64,000 nucleotides of DNA from Rhizobium sp. BG4 (GCF_016864575.1 NZ_CP044125.1:2533001-2597000), one strand, 5' to 3'; counted from the stretch's first letter, positions 17,216-26,950 are shown. The notes: generated by a model not told the origin, from the letters alone. Numbers and translations are program-made.

Positions 17216-18952
17216 CTAGAACAGCGCGTCGGCGAAGAGGTCTTCGTCGTCACCGGCAGCCGCGGGGGCTGCCGCAGCGGCCGGTGCCGCTTCTTCTTCG
17301 ATGGCCGGAATGATGGCGCGGTGGACGTTGCGTTCCTGAACCATCGTGTAGAGCTTGAAGATCTTGCGGTCGAGCGGAGCGATCAACTCGGCGATATCGT
17401 CGATATTGGCGATTTCCATGCCGGCGACGTCTTCGAGAACGGTGGCGCAGCGCACCAGCGTTTCACCGAGATCGTGCTCGAAATCGAGCTTGCCGATCAT
17501 CAGGGTGATCTTGCTTGCGACCTCGCGGCCGTGCTCGGCCAGAACCTTCAATTCCTCTTCCATCATGTCCGCGCCCAAACGGATGCTGCCGACGGCAGCC
17601 GTCAGGCTCTCGGCGAGACCGCCGGAATTGCCGCCTGCGGCAGGGGCCATGTTGCCTGCCGCTGCTTCGAGCGCCGGCAGGCCGTTGACGATCGCATCGG
17701 CGGAATCGTCGAGCTTGCCTGCGAAGATGCGAAGCTCCGCGGTCACGACGTTGATCGACTTGCCCTCTTCACCGAGACGGCTGCAGCGTAGGTTGGTATT
17801 CAGCGCCATGTAGTTGATGTCGGTCTTGACGGCGCGGATGTTGCCGATCGCTTCCAGAAGCTTGGCCGCGGTGCCGAGTGTCGACTGGCTGACCTGGTCG
17901 GCCTGGCGGCTGGAGGCATCCACCTGCTTGACGATCTCGTGGGCGGCCGAAACGCTGGATTCCAGGGCGCGCATGAAATTGCCTTCGCCGCCGCCAGCCA
18001 TCTGGTCGCGGAGCTTCATGATCTCGTGCGTGTCGTGGCCGAAGCTCTTGATTGTCTGCACAACATTCTGCGAGTCGCGGCTGAAATCGGCGGACATTTC
18101 CGCCATCTGTGCCGCGGTCAAATGATTGATGACATTGCGCAGCCGCTCGCGCTGGTCGGCATTCAGTGCCTTGCCATCGCCATCGAGGAATTCGTCGAGC
18201 AGCGAGAAGGTGCTCTGGACGTGCTCGATGCGCTGACGGGTGATGTCGCCGATCTGCAGGGCCGAAAGGGTGGAGGCGACCTTGGACTGGACGCCGCGGG
18301 CGATCGCGCCGACTTCGCGGGCGATGACGCCGAGTTTCTGGCGGTGTTCGGCGATCTTCTGCGCATCCTGGCGCAGTGCGCCGGCAACGGCGGGCACGGT
18401 TTCCGAATAGCTCTTCGACAGATTGGCGCCGACACTCAGCGCCAGCTTTACTTCCTTTTGCAGGCTATCAAGGTGGCCGGCGAAGCGATTGACTTCCTCG
18501 GTGCCGGAATAGATGCGCTCAAGAATTTCCTGGGCGAAGCCAGCGAATTCCGGGAGACCGGCGCCGGTGATCTTTACCGTCACGGCGAAGGTGCGGAGAT
18601 AACGCATGGTCTCCTGCATCTCGGCGATATGCTTGTGCAGGCCGCTGCCGGTTTCGGCGAGCGTCGCAAGTGCCGTCTGGCGCGCCTGTTCGGTGACCGG
18701 CAGGGCGGTCAGGCTTTCGACGGTGGCGCGCAGATCAGCGTCGGCATTGCTCGACTCATTGTTGTCGAGAGCCTTGGTGATGTTATCGAGAGAATTCAGC
18801 AAACGGTTGAGAACGTCCATGACGGACAGCAGCACCGTGCCGCCTTCCAGGAAGCGTTCTTCGACTTGGCTGCGCGCGGTTTCGAGCGTCTGACTGACCT
18901 CCGTACCGGTGGTCAACTCTATCGCCTGTGCCGATCCTGCCCCGTTTGCCAC
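17216..18952 (-). CDS. Soluble MCP-like protein with CheZ-type DxxxQ motif
   Basis: A 578-residue, mostly helical cytoplasmic protein with no membrane segment. Residues 379-411 (INYMALNTNLR then INVVTAELRIFA) resemble a degenerate MCP signalling tip; the usual EAARAGE part is replaced by CSRLGEEGK. Residues 236-242 read DITRQRI, matching the D-x-x-x-Q spacing of the CheZ phosphatase active site (E. coli DLTGQVI). The C-terminus is an Ala/Pro linker ending DDEDLFADALF, which resembles the CheY-binding tail of CheZ. GTG at 18952 follows an AAAGGGA ribosome site. It is divergent from a che operon that has no cheZ. Being a CheY phosphatase is inference. Confidence 0.8.
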   Translation of the reverse strand: MANGAGSAQAIELTTGTEVSQTLETARSQVEERFLEGGTVLLSVMDVLNRLLNSLDNITKALDNNESSNADADLRATVESLTALPVTEQARQTALATLAETGSGLHKHIAEMQETMRYLRTFAVTVKITGAGLPEFAGFAQEILERIYSGTEEVNRFAGHLDSLQKEVKLALSVGANLSKSYSETVPAVAGALRQDAQKIAEHRQKLGVIAREVGAIARGVQSKVASTLSALQIGDITRQRIEHVQSTFSLLDEFLDGDGKALNADQRERLRNVINHLTAAQMAEMSADFSRDSQNVVQTIKSFGHDTHEIMKLRDQMAGGGEGNFMRALESSVSAAHEIVKQVDASSRQADQVSQSTLGTAAKLLEAIGNIRAVKTDINYMALNTNLRCSRLGEEGKSINVVTAELRIFAGKLDDSADAIVNGLPALEAAAGNMAPAAGGNSGGLAESLTAAVGSIRLGADMMEEELKVLAEHGREVASKITLMIGKLDFEHDLGETLVRCATVLEDVAGMEIANIDDIAELIAPLDRKIFKLYTMVQERNVHRAIIPAIEEEAAPAAAAAPAAAGDDEDLFADALF

Positions 18953-19294
18953 GTTGTTCCCTTTACTTATTACTTCTGCAAAACTGATGCTATTTTTACG
19001 GGCAGGATGGAAATGAGGGGTAAACGCCGCCGACTCGCCTGCGTTGTGATTAACGATGCGTAAAAAATGCGGAGCCTTTCTCGTTAGAAAGCTCTCATGT
19101 TAATTTAACCATATGATTTTGCTTGTAAAAAATACCCATAAAAATTGCCGACTATAACTTATCTTGGGTAAGAATTTGGGAGTCGGGACTCGCGGCAATT
19201 GTAGATCGGTTACAACCACAGTTTACTCCCCGTTAAGCCTGTCGTGAGAGTCCTTTAGAGGAATAAAAGTATTTCTCATGCCTCGGGGGCTGTC
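18953..19294. promoter_or_regulatory. Divergent che promoter/leader region
   Basis: This 342-base AT-rich stretch has no convincing gene. It must hold promoters for the MCP/CheZ-like gene (leftward) and the che operon (rightward). A dyad GTTAATTTAAC lies at 19099-19109. Inverted repeats occur near the che side: AATTGCCG at 19143-19150 with CGGCAATT at 19193-19200, and CCGACT at 19148-19153 with AGTCGG at 19181-19186. These share three bases and could form alternative or bulged stems in the leader RNA. Confidence 0.45.
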
Positions 19295-19624
19295 TTGAGC
19301 GGCGATAATCAGCATCGCGATTCTATATCATTGCCTGAAGTTCTAAGTATCAGGAATGTATTGGATCTTAGCGCGACAATTTCTAGTGAAATCGAAAGTA
19401 AAGATCGAATTATACTGGAAATTCCATCGAGTGCGGAGGCCGATCTGAGCTTCGTGCAACTCGTGGAATCCGCGCGCCGCCAGGCCAAGCTGCAAGGCAA
19501 GACCCTGACGCTCTCGTCCCCTGTTGGCGAGCGTATTCTCAAGGTCCTCGAACGCGCCGGCTTCGTCGAAGCCTTCACCGCCGAGGACGCGAAGTTCTGG
19601 TTGCATAAAGAGGTTACAGCATGA
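19295..19624 (+). CDS. STAS-domain protein of the che operon
   Basis: A 109-residue STAS (anti-sigma-factor antagonist fold) protein. It has the family's beta-alpha pattern: ILEIPSSAEADLSFVQLVES, then AKLQGKTLTLSSPVGERILKVLERAGF. The conserved phosphorylatable Ser/Thr region falls at SSAEADLSFVQ, where the usual D-S motif is replaced by D-L-S. The start is a TTG at 19295, five bases after a GGGGG run; no better in-frame codon is seen. Its end overlaps cheY (ATGA). A small STAS protein as first gene is a recurrent feature of this rhizobial che cluster. Its partner is unknown. Confidence 0.82.
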   Translation: MSGDNQHRDSISLPEVLSIRNVLDLSATISSEIESKDRIILEIPSSAEADLSFVQLVESARRQAKLQGKTLTLSSPVGERILKVLERAGFVEAFTAEDAKFWLHKEVTA

Positions 19625-19989
19625 GCGCCAATATCCTGACAGTCGACGATTCCGCCAGCATCCGGCTGACGACCAAGGTCACGCTGACCAATGCGGGCTA
19701 TACCATCACCGAGGCGGTCAACGGTGCCGAAGGTCTGGCAACCGCGCAGACCGCGCAGTTCGACCTGATCGTCACCGATCTGAACATGCCTGTCATGGAC
19801 GGCCTGACGATGATCGAGGAGCTGCGCAAGCTGCCGAGCCAGGCGGGCGTGCCGATCATCTTCCTCACCACCGAGTCCGATGCCGATCTCAAGGCCCGCG
19901 CCAAGGCGGCCGGTGCCACCGGCTGGCTGACCAAGCCGTTCGATCCTGAAAACCTCGTGAAGATCGTCAAGAAAGTTCTCGGCAGATGA
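19621..19989 (+). CDS. cheY: Chemotaxis response regulator CheY
   Basis: A 122-residue single-domain receiver. The acidic pocket is D9/D10, the phosphoacceptor is D53 in VTDLNMP, T83/T84 follow in FLTTESD, and K105 is in LTKPFDP. It should be phosphorylated by the CheA encoded next to it. It overlaps the STAS gene and cheA by four bases each (ATGA), so all three are translationally coupled. Whether it binds the flagellar motor or acts as a phosphate sink, as in other rhizobia, is not visible from sequence. Confidence 0.95.
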   Translation: MSANILTVDDSASIRLTTKVTLTNAGYTITEAVNGAEGLATAQTAQFDLIVTDLNMPVMDGLTMIEELRKLPSQAGVPIIFLTTESDADLKARAKAAGATGWLTKPFDPENLVKIVKKVLGR

Positions 19990-22061
19990 GCACGCTCGAT
20001 CCGGTCGCAGTGTTCCGCACGGAAGCCGCCGAATGCCTCGAGGCAATCGAGGCCGGGCTTCTCGATCTCACCCACCAGCTCGACGACAAGGGCCTCGTCG
20101 ATGCCGTCTTCCGCGGCCTGCACACCCTCAAGGGTTCCGGCGCGATGTTCGGCTTCGAGGCGCTCGCAGCCTTCACGCATCACTGCGAGACGGCATTCGA
20201 CCGCGTCCGCAAGGGCGAAGTTCCGGCAACCGCCGAACTGGTGGCGGCGGTACTGGCGGCGCAGGATCACATGCGCGCGCTCGTCGATCAGCCCGACGCC
20301 GACCACGGCGATACCGGGCAGAAACTGCTTGCCCAGCTGCAGGCCGCCGTCGGCGGTTCCGCAGCACCGAAGGAAGCGGCACCTGCTGTAGCGGCGCCCG
20401 CAGCCGTTGTGGCACCTGCTCCGCAGAAGAAGCTCAATCACTGGCGCATCCGCTTCAGCCTGCCGTCCAATGCGATGGCCAACGGCACCAACCCGCTCGG
20501 CCTGCTCGACGAGCTGCGCGAGCTCGGCGAATGCACGGTGCGCGCCAATACGGCCGGTATCCCGCCGCTTGGCGAATTCGTGGCGAACGAACTCTACATC
20601 TCCTGGGAAGTGACGCTGAAGAGCGAGCAGGACCGTTCGGCGATCGACGACGTCTTCATCTTCGTGATGGATGACATGGAGCTCGAAGTCGTCGATATCG
20701 ATGACGCCGCCCCGGCGCCCGCGCCTGTCGCAGCCGAGCCGGTCAAGGCTGCCGAGCCCGCACCGGTCGCGGCGCCCGTTGCCGCACCGCAGGCTGCCGT
20801 CGCTCCGGCCTTCAAGCCGGTCGAGGCCGTTCCCGTCAAGCGCGATGCACCGGCCGCTGCCGCGGCCGACAGCCGCCAGGCCAAGGCACAGGAGAACGTC
20901 CGTGTTCCTGCCGAGCGCCTCGATGAACTGATGGACCGCGTCGGCGAGCTCGTCATCGCCCAGTCGCGCCTCAGCCAGCTGGCAAGCTCAAGCTCGGATA
21001 TCGCACTGCGCTCCGTCTCCGAAGAGATCGAGCGCCTGTCGGGCGAGCTTCGCGACACGATGATGGTGCTGCGCATGGTGCCAGTCGCCACGCTCTTCTC
21101 GCGCTTCCGCCGCCTCGTTCACGATCTTGCCCGCGAAACCGGCAAGTCGATCGAGTTGATCACCGAGGGCGAAAGCACCGAAGTCGACAAGACGGTCATC
21201 GAACGCCTTGCCGATCCGCTCGTTCATCTCGTCCGCAACTCGATCGATCACGGCCTCGAAACCCCGGCCGACCGCCTTGCCGCCGGCAAGAGCGAAGCCG
21301 GTACCGTGACGCTGTCCGCCCGCCAGTCCGGTGGTGAAGTGATCATCTCGATCAAGGACGACGGCCGCGGCATCAACCGCGAACGGGTCCGCGCCAAGGC
21401 CGAATCCTCGGGTCTCATCGCGCCCGGCCAGCAGCTTTCCGATCAGGAACTGCTGCAGCTGATTTTCGCGCCGGGCTTTTCGACGGCTGCGACGATCACC
21501 AATCTCTCCGGCCGCGGCGTCGGCATGGATGTCGTCAAGAAGACGGTCGAGGCGCTGCGTGGCGCCATCGATATCGAGAGCCGTCCGGGTGAAGGTTCGG
21601 AAGTCTCGCTGCGCATCCCGCTGACGCTGGCGATCATCGACGGCCTTCTCGTTCGTGTCGGTTCCGGCCGCTACGTCATCCCGCTCTCGGCGGTCGAGGA
21701 ATGCCTCGAACTGTCGCTGGAAGAGGATCTGCGTTCGCGCGGCCGCAGCTTCATCTCGCTGCGTGACAGCCTGGTACCGTTCCTGCGCCTTCGCGATCTC
21801 TTCCGCACCGGCACCAAGCCCGACGTGCATCAGAAGGTCGTGGTCATCTCGACCGGCACGGAGCGCGTCGGCCTCGTCGTCGATCAGATCATCGGCGACC
21901 ACCAGACGGTCATCAAGTCGATGTCGAAGCTGCACAACGACGTGGTGACCTTCTCGGGCGCCACCATTCTCGGCGACGGCAGCGTCGCACTCATTCTCGA
22001 CGTCGGCCATCTCGTGGCCGCCGGTCAGCAACAGGAAGCGCAGATGAGGGTCGCAGGATGA
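19986..22061 (+). CDS. cheA: Chemotaxis histidine kinase CheA
   Basis: A 691-residue CheA. The P1 phosphotransfer domain carries H46 in LHTLKGSGAMFGF. A second domain (about 143-235, WRIRFSLPSNAMANG...) resembles the P2/CheY-binding fold. Long Ala/Pro linkers flank it. P3 dimerisation is about 295-360, the P4 ATPase shows HLVRNSIDHGLE, IKDDGRGIN and GRGVGMDVVK, and the last 140 residues form the CheW-like P5. It receives signals from the downstream MCPs through CheW and phosphorylates CheY and CheB. It overlaps cheY and cheW by four bases each. Confidence 0.97.
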   Translation: MSTLDPVAVFRTEAAECLEAIEAGLLDLTHQLDDKGLVDAVFRGLHTLKGSGAMFGFEALAAFTHHCETAFDRVRKGEVPATAELVAAVLAAQDHMRALVDQPDADHGDTGQKLLAQLQAAVGGSAAPKEAAPAVAAPAAVVAPAPQKKLNHWRIRFSLPSNAMANGTNPLGLLDELRELGECTVRANTAGIPPLGEFVANELYISWEVTLKSEQDRSAIDDVFIFVMDDMELEVVDIDDAAPAPAPVAAEPVKAAEPAPVAAPVAAPQAAVAPAFKPVEAVPVKRDAPAAAAADSRQAKAQENVRVPAERLDELMDRVGELVIAQSRLSQLASSSSDIALRSVSEEIERLSGELRDTMMVLRMVPVATLFSRFRRLVHDLARETGKSIELITEGESTEVDKTVIERLADPLVHLVRNSIDHGLETPADRLAAGKSEAGTVTLSARQSGGEVIISIKDDGRGINRERVRAKAESSGLIAPGQQLSDQELLQLIFAPGFSTAATITNLSGRGVGMDVVKKTVEALRGAIDIESRPGEGSEVSLRIPLTLAIIDGLLVRVGSGRYVIPLSAVEECLELSLEEDLRSRGRSFISLRDSLVPFLRLRDLFRTGTKPDVHQKVVVISTGTERVGLVVDQIIGDHQTVIKSMSKLHNDVVTFSGATILGDGSVALILDVGHLVAAGQQQEAQMRVAG

Positions 22062-22561
22062 GCGCCGTAGCCGAACGTGTAGACCAGCATTGGGCCTATG
22101 CCGAAGAAGTCGAGGTCCTGACCTTCGACATGAACGGCGAGACCTTCGCTCTCGAGGCCGTCATGGTTCAGGAAATCCTGGACCTGCTGCCGGAGACTGC
22201 CGTGCCCGGCGCGCAGTCCTATGTGGCGAGCGTCATCAATTTCCGCGGCAAGGTCATCCCGCTCGCCGATCTACGCCTTGCCTTCGGCATGGAGGCGACG
22301 GAGGCGACGATCGACAGCCGCATCATCGTTATCGAAATCGACCTGCAGGGCGAGCGTACGCTCGTTGGCCTCAGGACGGACAAGGTGAATGAAGTCACCA
22401 CGCTCGCAAAGACGGCGAGCGAACCACCGCCAAGTGTCGGCATGCGCTGGCGCGCCGACTACATCAATTGCCTCGTCAAGCGGGGAGGGGAGTTCATCAT
22501 CATCCCCAATCTGCAGGCAATCTTCTCCGCCCGGCACGACAGCGCCGGCAACTCAAACTGA
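22058..22561 (+). CDS. cheW: Chemotaxis coupling protein CheW (first copy)
   Basis: A 167-residue CheW. Typical blocks are LTFDMNGETFALEAVMVQEIL, then VINFRGKVIPLADLRLAFG and MRWRADYINCLVKRGGEFI. It links MCP tips to CheA-P5 in receptor arrays. It overlaps cheA by four bases. A second CheW gene lies 3.9 kb downstream in the same operon; the two are clearly diverged, so they may favour different receptors. Confidence 0.95.
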   Translation: MSAVAERVDQHWAYAEEVEVLTFDMNGETFALEAVMVQEILDLLPETAVPGAQSYVASVINFRGKVIPLADLRLAFGMEATEATIDSRIIVIEIDLQGERTLVGLRTDKVNEVTTLAKTASEPPPSVGMRWRADYINCLVKRGGEFIIIPNLQAIFSARHDSAGNSN

Positions 22562-22594
22562 AACGCCGTTGATATCAGCTAGGGGGCTGGGACG

Positions 22595-24307
22595 ATGCGA
22601 CTGACAATTAAAGCCAAATTGGTGACAGCGTTCACCTTCATCATACTAATGCTTGTGGGCACGGCCGGTTACGGCATCATGAGCCTGGGTTCGCTCAACG
22701 ACACGCTCGGCAACCTGCTCGCAGGCCCGGCCGCGCGTCTCGATCTTGCGCAGCAGATCAATATCGCGCAGCTCGAAGCGATCCGTCAGCAGAAGAACCT
22801 GCTCACGGCCCGCACGCCTGACGATATCGCATCTTCGATCCAGAAGGGCGATCAGGCCCGCAAGGACTTCACCGACGCGTTCAACGGCGTCGTCGCGATC
22901 GCCAGCGAAGAAGGCAAGCCGCGCTGGGCGCAGATTGCCGAGTTCTCGAAGGCATTCAACCAGTCCGACGACCAGATCCGCGACCTCATGAAGGCCGGCA
23001 ACCTGGACGCCGCCAACAATATCTCGATCACCACGGCCCGCGACTCTGCCAACAAGATCGATGCGGCTCTTGACGATATTCTGGCGCTTGAAAAGCAGCG
23101 CATGCAGGATGCCGACGACAGCGCCGACCAGCAGTATGCCTCGACCCGCACAGTCATGATCGGCGTTGCCGGTGCTGCGCTGGTTCTGGCCGCCATTGTC
23201 GCCTTCTGGATCGCCAACACGATCTCCAAGGGTCTCGCCCGCGCCAACACCGTCGTTCGCGAAGTCTCCGAAGGTGACCTGACGAAGACCGCCGAAATCA
23301 CTAACCGCGACGAAATCGGCGAATTGCTCGGCAACGTCAACGTGATGATCGAGCGTCTGCGCGGCGTCGTTGCCGATGCTCTCTCGGCCGCTGACAACGT
23401 CTCCTCGGGCAGCCAGGAACTCTCGGCTTCCTCCGAGCAGGTTTCGCAGGGCGCGACCGAGCAGGCAGCATCTGCCGAAGAAGCATCCGCCTCGATGGAA
23501 GAGATGGCTGCCAATATCAAGCAGAACGCCGACAACGCCGCCCAGACGGAAAAGATCGCCCGCCAGTCGGCAAAGGATGCCGAGGCTTCCGGCGATGCCG
23601 TCAACCGCGCTGTCGATGCGATGCGCACGATCGCCGAGAAGATCGGCATCGTTCAGGAAATCGCCCGCCAGACGGACCTGCTCGCTCTGAACGCCGCCGT
23701 TGAAGCGGCCCGTGCAGGCGAACATGGCAAGGGCTTTGCGGTCGTTGCTTCGGAAGTCCGCAAGCTTGCCGAACGCAGCCAGTCTGCCGCCGCCGAAATC
23801 AGCTCGATGTCGAGCGATACGGTCAAGGCTGCCCGCGACGCCGGCGAAATGCTCGGACGCCTGGTGCCGGATATCCGCAAGACCGCCGAACTCGTCTCCG
23901 AGATCAGCGCTGCTTGCCGCGAGCAGGATATCGGCGCCTCGCAGATCAACGAAGCGATCCAGCAGCTCGACAAGGTGACCCAGCAGAACGCCGGCGCATC
24001 GGAAGAAATGTCGGCAACGTCGGAAGAGCTTGCTGCACAGGCAGAAGAGCTGCAGGCCTCGATCGCCTTCTTCAAGGTCGATACCGCAGGTGCGGCCCGC
24101 TCCAGCGCGCAGCGCACGCCGGTCAAGGCCGTGACCAAGGTCGTCAAGGCTTCGGCTCCGGTTCGCAAGCCCGCCAGCGATCACTCGCACTTCAGCCATA
24201 GCAGCCAGTCGGTGTCGGCCCAGCAGGCCCGTGCCAAGGGCTTCGCACTCGACATGTCGATGGGCGGTCCGGACTCGCACGACGACGACTTCCGCGAAAG
24301 CGCCTGA
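22595..24307 (+). CDS. Methyl-accepting chemotaxis protein (first)
   Basis: A 570-residue transmembrane MCP. TM1 is about residues 11-31; a helical ligand-binding region (about 35-185, 4HB-like) follows; TM2 is [18 protein letters not shown]; then a HAMP domain (about 213-265) and the signalling domain, with the tip [20 protein letters not shown]. The signalling half (DNA 23351-24080) is nearly identical to that of the next MCP. The C-terminus [14 protein letters not shown]... ESA is also shared and could be a tether for CheR or CheB, which is inference. It starts 33 bases after cheW with an AGGGGG ribosome site. Confidence 0.95.
   Translation: MRLTIKAKLVTAFTFIILMLVGTAGYGIMSLGSLNDTLGNLLAGPAARLDLAQQINIAQLEAIRQQKNLLTARTPDDIASSIQKGDQARKDFTDAFNGVVAIASEEGKPRWAQIAEFSKAFNQSDDQIRDLMKAGNLDAANNISITTARDSANKIDAALDDILALEKQRMQDADDSADQQYASTRTVMIGVAGAALVLAAIVAFWIANTISKGLARANTVVREVSEGDLTKTAEITNRDEIGELLGNVNVMIERLRGVVADALSAADNVSSGSQELSASSEQVSQGATEQAASAEEASASMEEMAANIKQNADNAAQTEKIARQSAKDAEASGDAVNRAVDAMRTIAEKIGIVQEIARQTDLLALNAAVEAARAGEHGKGFAVVASEVRKLAERSQSAAAEISSMSSDTVKAARDAGEMLGRLVPDIRKTAELVSEISAACREQDIGASQINEAIQQLDKVTQQNAGASEEMSATSEELAAQAEELQASIAFFKVDTAGAARSSAQRTPVKAVTKVVKASAPVRKPASDHSHFSHSSQSVSAQQARAKGFALDMSMGGPDSHDDDFRESA
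23351..24080 (+). repeat. Direct repeat copy 1 (MCP signalling domain)
   Basis: About 730 bases that align without gaps to 25521-26250, exactly 2170 bases away. It encodes the MCP signalling hairpin. Most differences are synonymous third-position changes. Confidence 0.85.
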
Positions 24308-24620
24308 TCGATAGATGAACAAGTGCCGCGGGCTGAGAAGTCCGCGGCATGAAATGCCCGGCGTGTGTATGCGCCGGTGTCGATCGGCCCAGGCCACCGC
24401 AGGATGCGGACCGGCTTGAAGGCTCTCCGAGGGAGAAGCATCCGTGGCTGGCGCTCAGCGGTTTGCTGCCGATCGTGAAAAGGCCGGTACAAAACGGTGC
24501 CGGTGACGCGACGATGATTTTGGAACCAGCAAGACATTTCGAACGACTGCCGTTTGGGCGGCGCGGAAAGCCGCGCGTTCAGCCGGATCAACCAGAACAT
24601 CTCTAGCGAGGAATGCCCCC
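24308..24620 (+). promoter_or_regulatory. Intercistronic region with stable hairpin between the two mcp genes
   Basis: This 313-base gap has no convincing gene. At 24324-24349 there are 11-base arms (24324-24334 with 24339-24349, one G-U pair) closed by a GAGA tetraloop. No T run follows, so it is not a standard terminator. It could stabilise or set a processing end for the upstream cheA-cheW-mcp part of the message. The rest may hold a local promoter for the second MCP; none is clear. Confidence 0.6.
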
Positions 24621-26444
24621 ATGACTACCGGCCGCAAAAAGGGAATCTTCCGTTCCATCGGCGCCAAAATTCTTGCAATCCAGATCTCGTCCAGCATCGC
24701 TATCGCCAGCGTTATCGGCGGTGGCGCCTATTACGGCATGAACGCCATGACGGAATCGATGAAGTCGATCTATGATGATCGCGTCGTTCCGCTGCAGCAG
24801 CTCAAGCTGGTGTCGGACGCCTATGCCGTCAGCATCGTCGATACGACGCACAAGCTGCATGCCGAAAAGCTCGACTGGCAGCAGGCCGCCTCCAATATCG
24901 AAGGCGCCAAGCATGTCATCTCCGATCAGTGGTCGGCCTGTCTCGCCACCCAGCTGACGCCTGAAGAAAGCGTGATCGCCGAGAAGGTGAAGTCCGACAT
25001 GGCGCGCTCCGACGTCAAGGTCGCCGAGCTTCAGGATATTCTCCAGACGCGCGACACCGCCAAGCTCGATACATTCGCCAAGAACGACCTTTATCCTGCG
25101 ATCGACCCGACGACCGACGGCATCAGCAAGCTGACCGAATATCAGCTGAAGGCCGCCAAGGATCTGCGCGAGCAGGGCATTGCTCTTTTCCACTCGCTGA
25201 TCCAGATGACCGTGACGATGGGTCTGCTGATCACGCTCGCCGCGATCGGTGTCGTGATCTTCGTGACCCGCGCCATCAAGCGGAACCTTTCGGCAGCCAC
25301 CGATCTCGCAAGTGCCGTCGCACGCGGCGATGTCTCGGCAACCGCGACCGTCAATTCCAACGATGAAGTCCGCGACCTCGTCGATGCCCTCAACACCATG
25401 ACGGCCAATCTTCGCGATACGGCAAGCATTGCCGACAAGATCGCCAATGGCGACCTGACCGTCACGCCGAAGCCGCTGTCCGACAAGGACGTGCTTGGAC
25501 TCTCGCTGGAAAGCATGGTCGAGCGTCTGCGTGGCGTCGTTGCCGATGCTCTCTCGGCCGCCGACAACGTTTCTTCCGGCAGCCAGGAACTCTCGGCCAG
25601 CGCCGAGCAGGTTTCGCAGGGCGCGACCGAGCAGGCAGCATCGGCCGAAGAGGCGTCTGCCTCGATGGAAGAGATGGCCGCCAACATCAAGCAGAACGCC
25701 GATAACGCCGCCCAGACGGAAAAGATCGCCCGTCAGTCCGCCAAGGATGCTGAAACCAGCGGCGAGGCCGTGGCACGCGCGGTCGAGGCTATGCGCACCA
25801 TCGCCCAGAAGATCGGCATCGTTCAGGAAATCGCCCGTCAGACCGACCTTCTCGCTCTGAACGCCGCCGTCGAAGCGGCTCGTGCCGGCGAACACGGCAA
25901 GGGCTTTGCTGTTGTCGCATCGGAAGTCCGCAAGCTGGCCGAACGCAGCCAGTCTGCTGCTGCCGAGATCAGCTCGATGTCGACCGACACAGTCAAGGCA
26001 GCACAGGATGCCGGCGACATGCTTGGCCGCCTGGTGCCGGATATCCGCAAGACCGCAGAGCTCGTCTCCGAGATCAGCGCCGCCTGCCGCGAGCAGGATA
26101 TCGGTGCGGCCCAGATCAACGAAGCGATCCAGCAGCTCGACAAGGTGACCCAGCAGAACTCCGGCGCATCGGAAGAGATGTCGGCAACCTCGGAAGAGCT
26201 CGCCACCCAGGCCGAGGAACTGCAGGCCTCGATCGCCTTCTTCAAGGTCGAAACCTCGGGCCATGCCCGCACGACAGCTGCCCGGATGAGCGCCCGCCCC
26301 GCCGCTTCGCCGCGCAAGCCCGTCAAGGCGGTTGCGGCAGCCAACAGCGTCGCCAGCCAGCAGGCCCGTGCGAAAGGTTTTGCCCTGGACATGTCAATGG
26401 GTGGTCCCGACGACGGTGACGCCGAATTCAAGGAAAGCGCATAA
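24621..26444 (+). CDS. Methyl-accepting chemotaxis protein (second)
   Basis: A 607-residue transmembrane MCP with TM1 at about 15-38, a periplasmic helical domain of about 155 residues, TM2 near [19 protein letters not shown], and apparently two HAMP units in tandem ([17 protein letters not shown] and [18 protein letters not shown]). The signalling domain and C-terminal tail ([14 protein letters not shown] ... ESA) match the first MCP almost exactly, while the sensory half differs. So the two receptors probably feed the same array with different ligands. The ribosome site is GAGGA before the ATG. CheW2 starts three bases after its stop. Confidence 0.95.
   Translation: MTTGRKKGIFRSIGAKILAIQISSSIAIASVIGGGAYYGMNAMTESMKSIYDDRVVPLQQLKLVSDAYAVSIVDTTHKLHAEKLDWQQAASNIEGAKHVISDQWSACLATQLTPEESVIAEKVKSDMARSDVKVAELQDILQTRDTAKLDTFAKNDLYPAIDPTTDGISKLTEYQLKAAKDLREQGIALFHSLIQMTVTMGLLITLAAIGVVIFVTRAIKRNLSAATDLASAVARGDVSATATVNSNDEVRDLVDALNTMTANLRDTASIADKIANGDLTVTPKPLSDKDVLGLSLESMVERLRGVVADALSAADNVSSGSQELSASAEQVSQGATEQAASAEEASASMEEMAANIKQNADNAAQTEKIARQSAKDAETSGEAVARAVEAMRTIAQKIGIVQEIARQTDLLALNAAVEAARAGEHGKGFAVVASEVRKLAERSQSAAAEISSMSTDTVKAAQDAGDMLGRLVPDIRKTAELVSEISAACREQDIGAAQINEAIQQLDKVTQQNSGASEEMSATSEELATQAEELQASIAFFKVETSGHARTTAARMSARPAASPRKPVKAVAAANSVASQQARAKGFALDMSMGGPDDGDAEFKESA
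25521..26250 (+). repeat. Direct repeat copy 2 (MCP signalling domain)
   Basis: Ungapped counterpart of 23351-24080, encoding the signalling domain of the second MCP. Divergence begins abruptly at both edges, upstream at the HAMP junction and downstream after FFKVE/FFKVD. Confidence 0.85.
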
Positions 26445-26446
26445 TC

Positions 26447-26923
26447 ATGGCCTCGACATCCCTGGAAGCTCAATTCGTGACCTTCAGCCTCGGCGATGAA
26501 ATCTTCGCCGTTCCGGTGGAGGTGGTGCGGGAAATTCTGGACTATGCGGAAGCTTTCAAGATTCCGAACGGTCCCGACTATCTGCTCGGCCTTCGCGACG
26601 TGCGCGGCCAGGGTGTTCCGACCATCGATCTGCGCCTGAAACTCGGTATGTCGAAGACCGTGCCCACGCCGCATACGCGTGTGCTCGTTCTCGACATACC
26701 GATGGAAAGCCGGGTGCTGACGCTCGGCCTCGTCGCCGACCGGGTCTTCGAGGTGACGCCCTTCCGGCAGGACCAGATCGAGGCGGCGCCGGATATCGGT
26801 ACCCGCTGGCGTTCCGATTACATCGCTGGCGTCGTGCGCCGTGAAAACGGCTTCGTCGTCATCGTCGACCTGGCGCGGCTGCTGTCGCGCGAGGACGCTT
26901 CGGCATTGCAATCGGCAGCTTAG
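26447..26923 (+). CDS. cheW: Chemotaxis coupling protein CheW (second copy)
   Basis: A 158-residue CheW with LEAQFVTFSLGDEIFAVPVEVVREIL, LLGLRDVRGQGVPTIDLRLKLG and the C-terminal GTRWRSDYIAGVVRRENGF. It couples MCPs to CheA. It differs from the first CheW at most variable positions. It lies directly after the second MCP (three-base gap) and 27 bases before cheR. Confidence 0.95.
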   Translation: MASTSLEAQFVTFSLGDEIFAVPVEVVREILDYAEAFKIPNGPDYLLGLRDVRGQGVPTIDLRLKLGMSKTVPTPHTRVLVLDIPMESRVLTLGLVADRVFEVTPFRQDQIEAAPDIGTRWRSDYIAGVVRRENGFVVIVDLARLLSREDASALQSAA

Positions 26924-26950
26924 GCTGCCGACTTTTGGGGGTTTTGAGTT

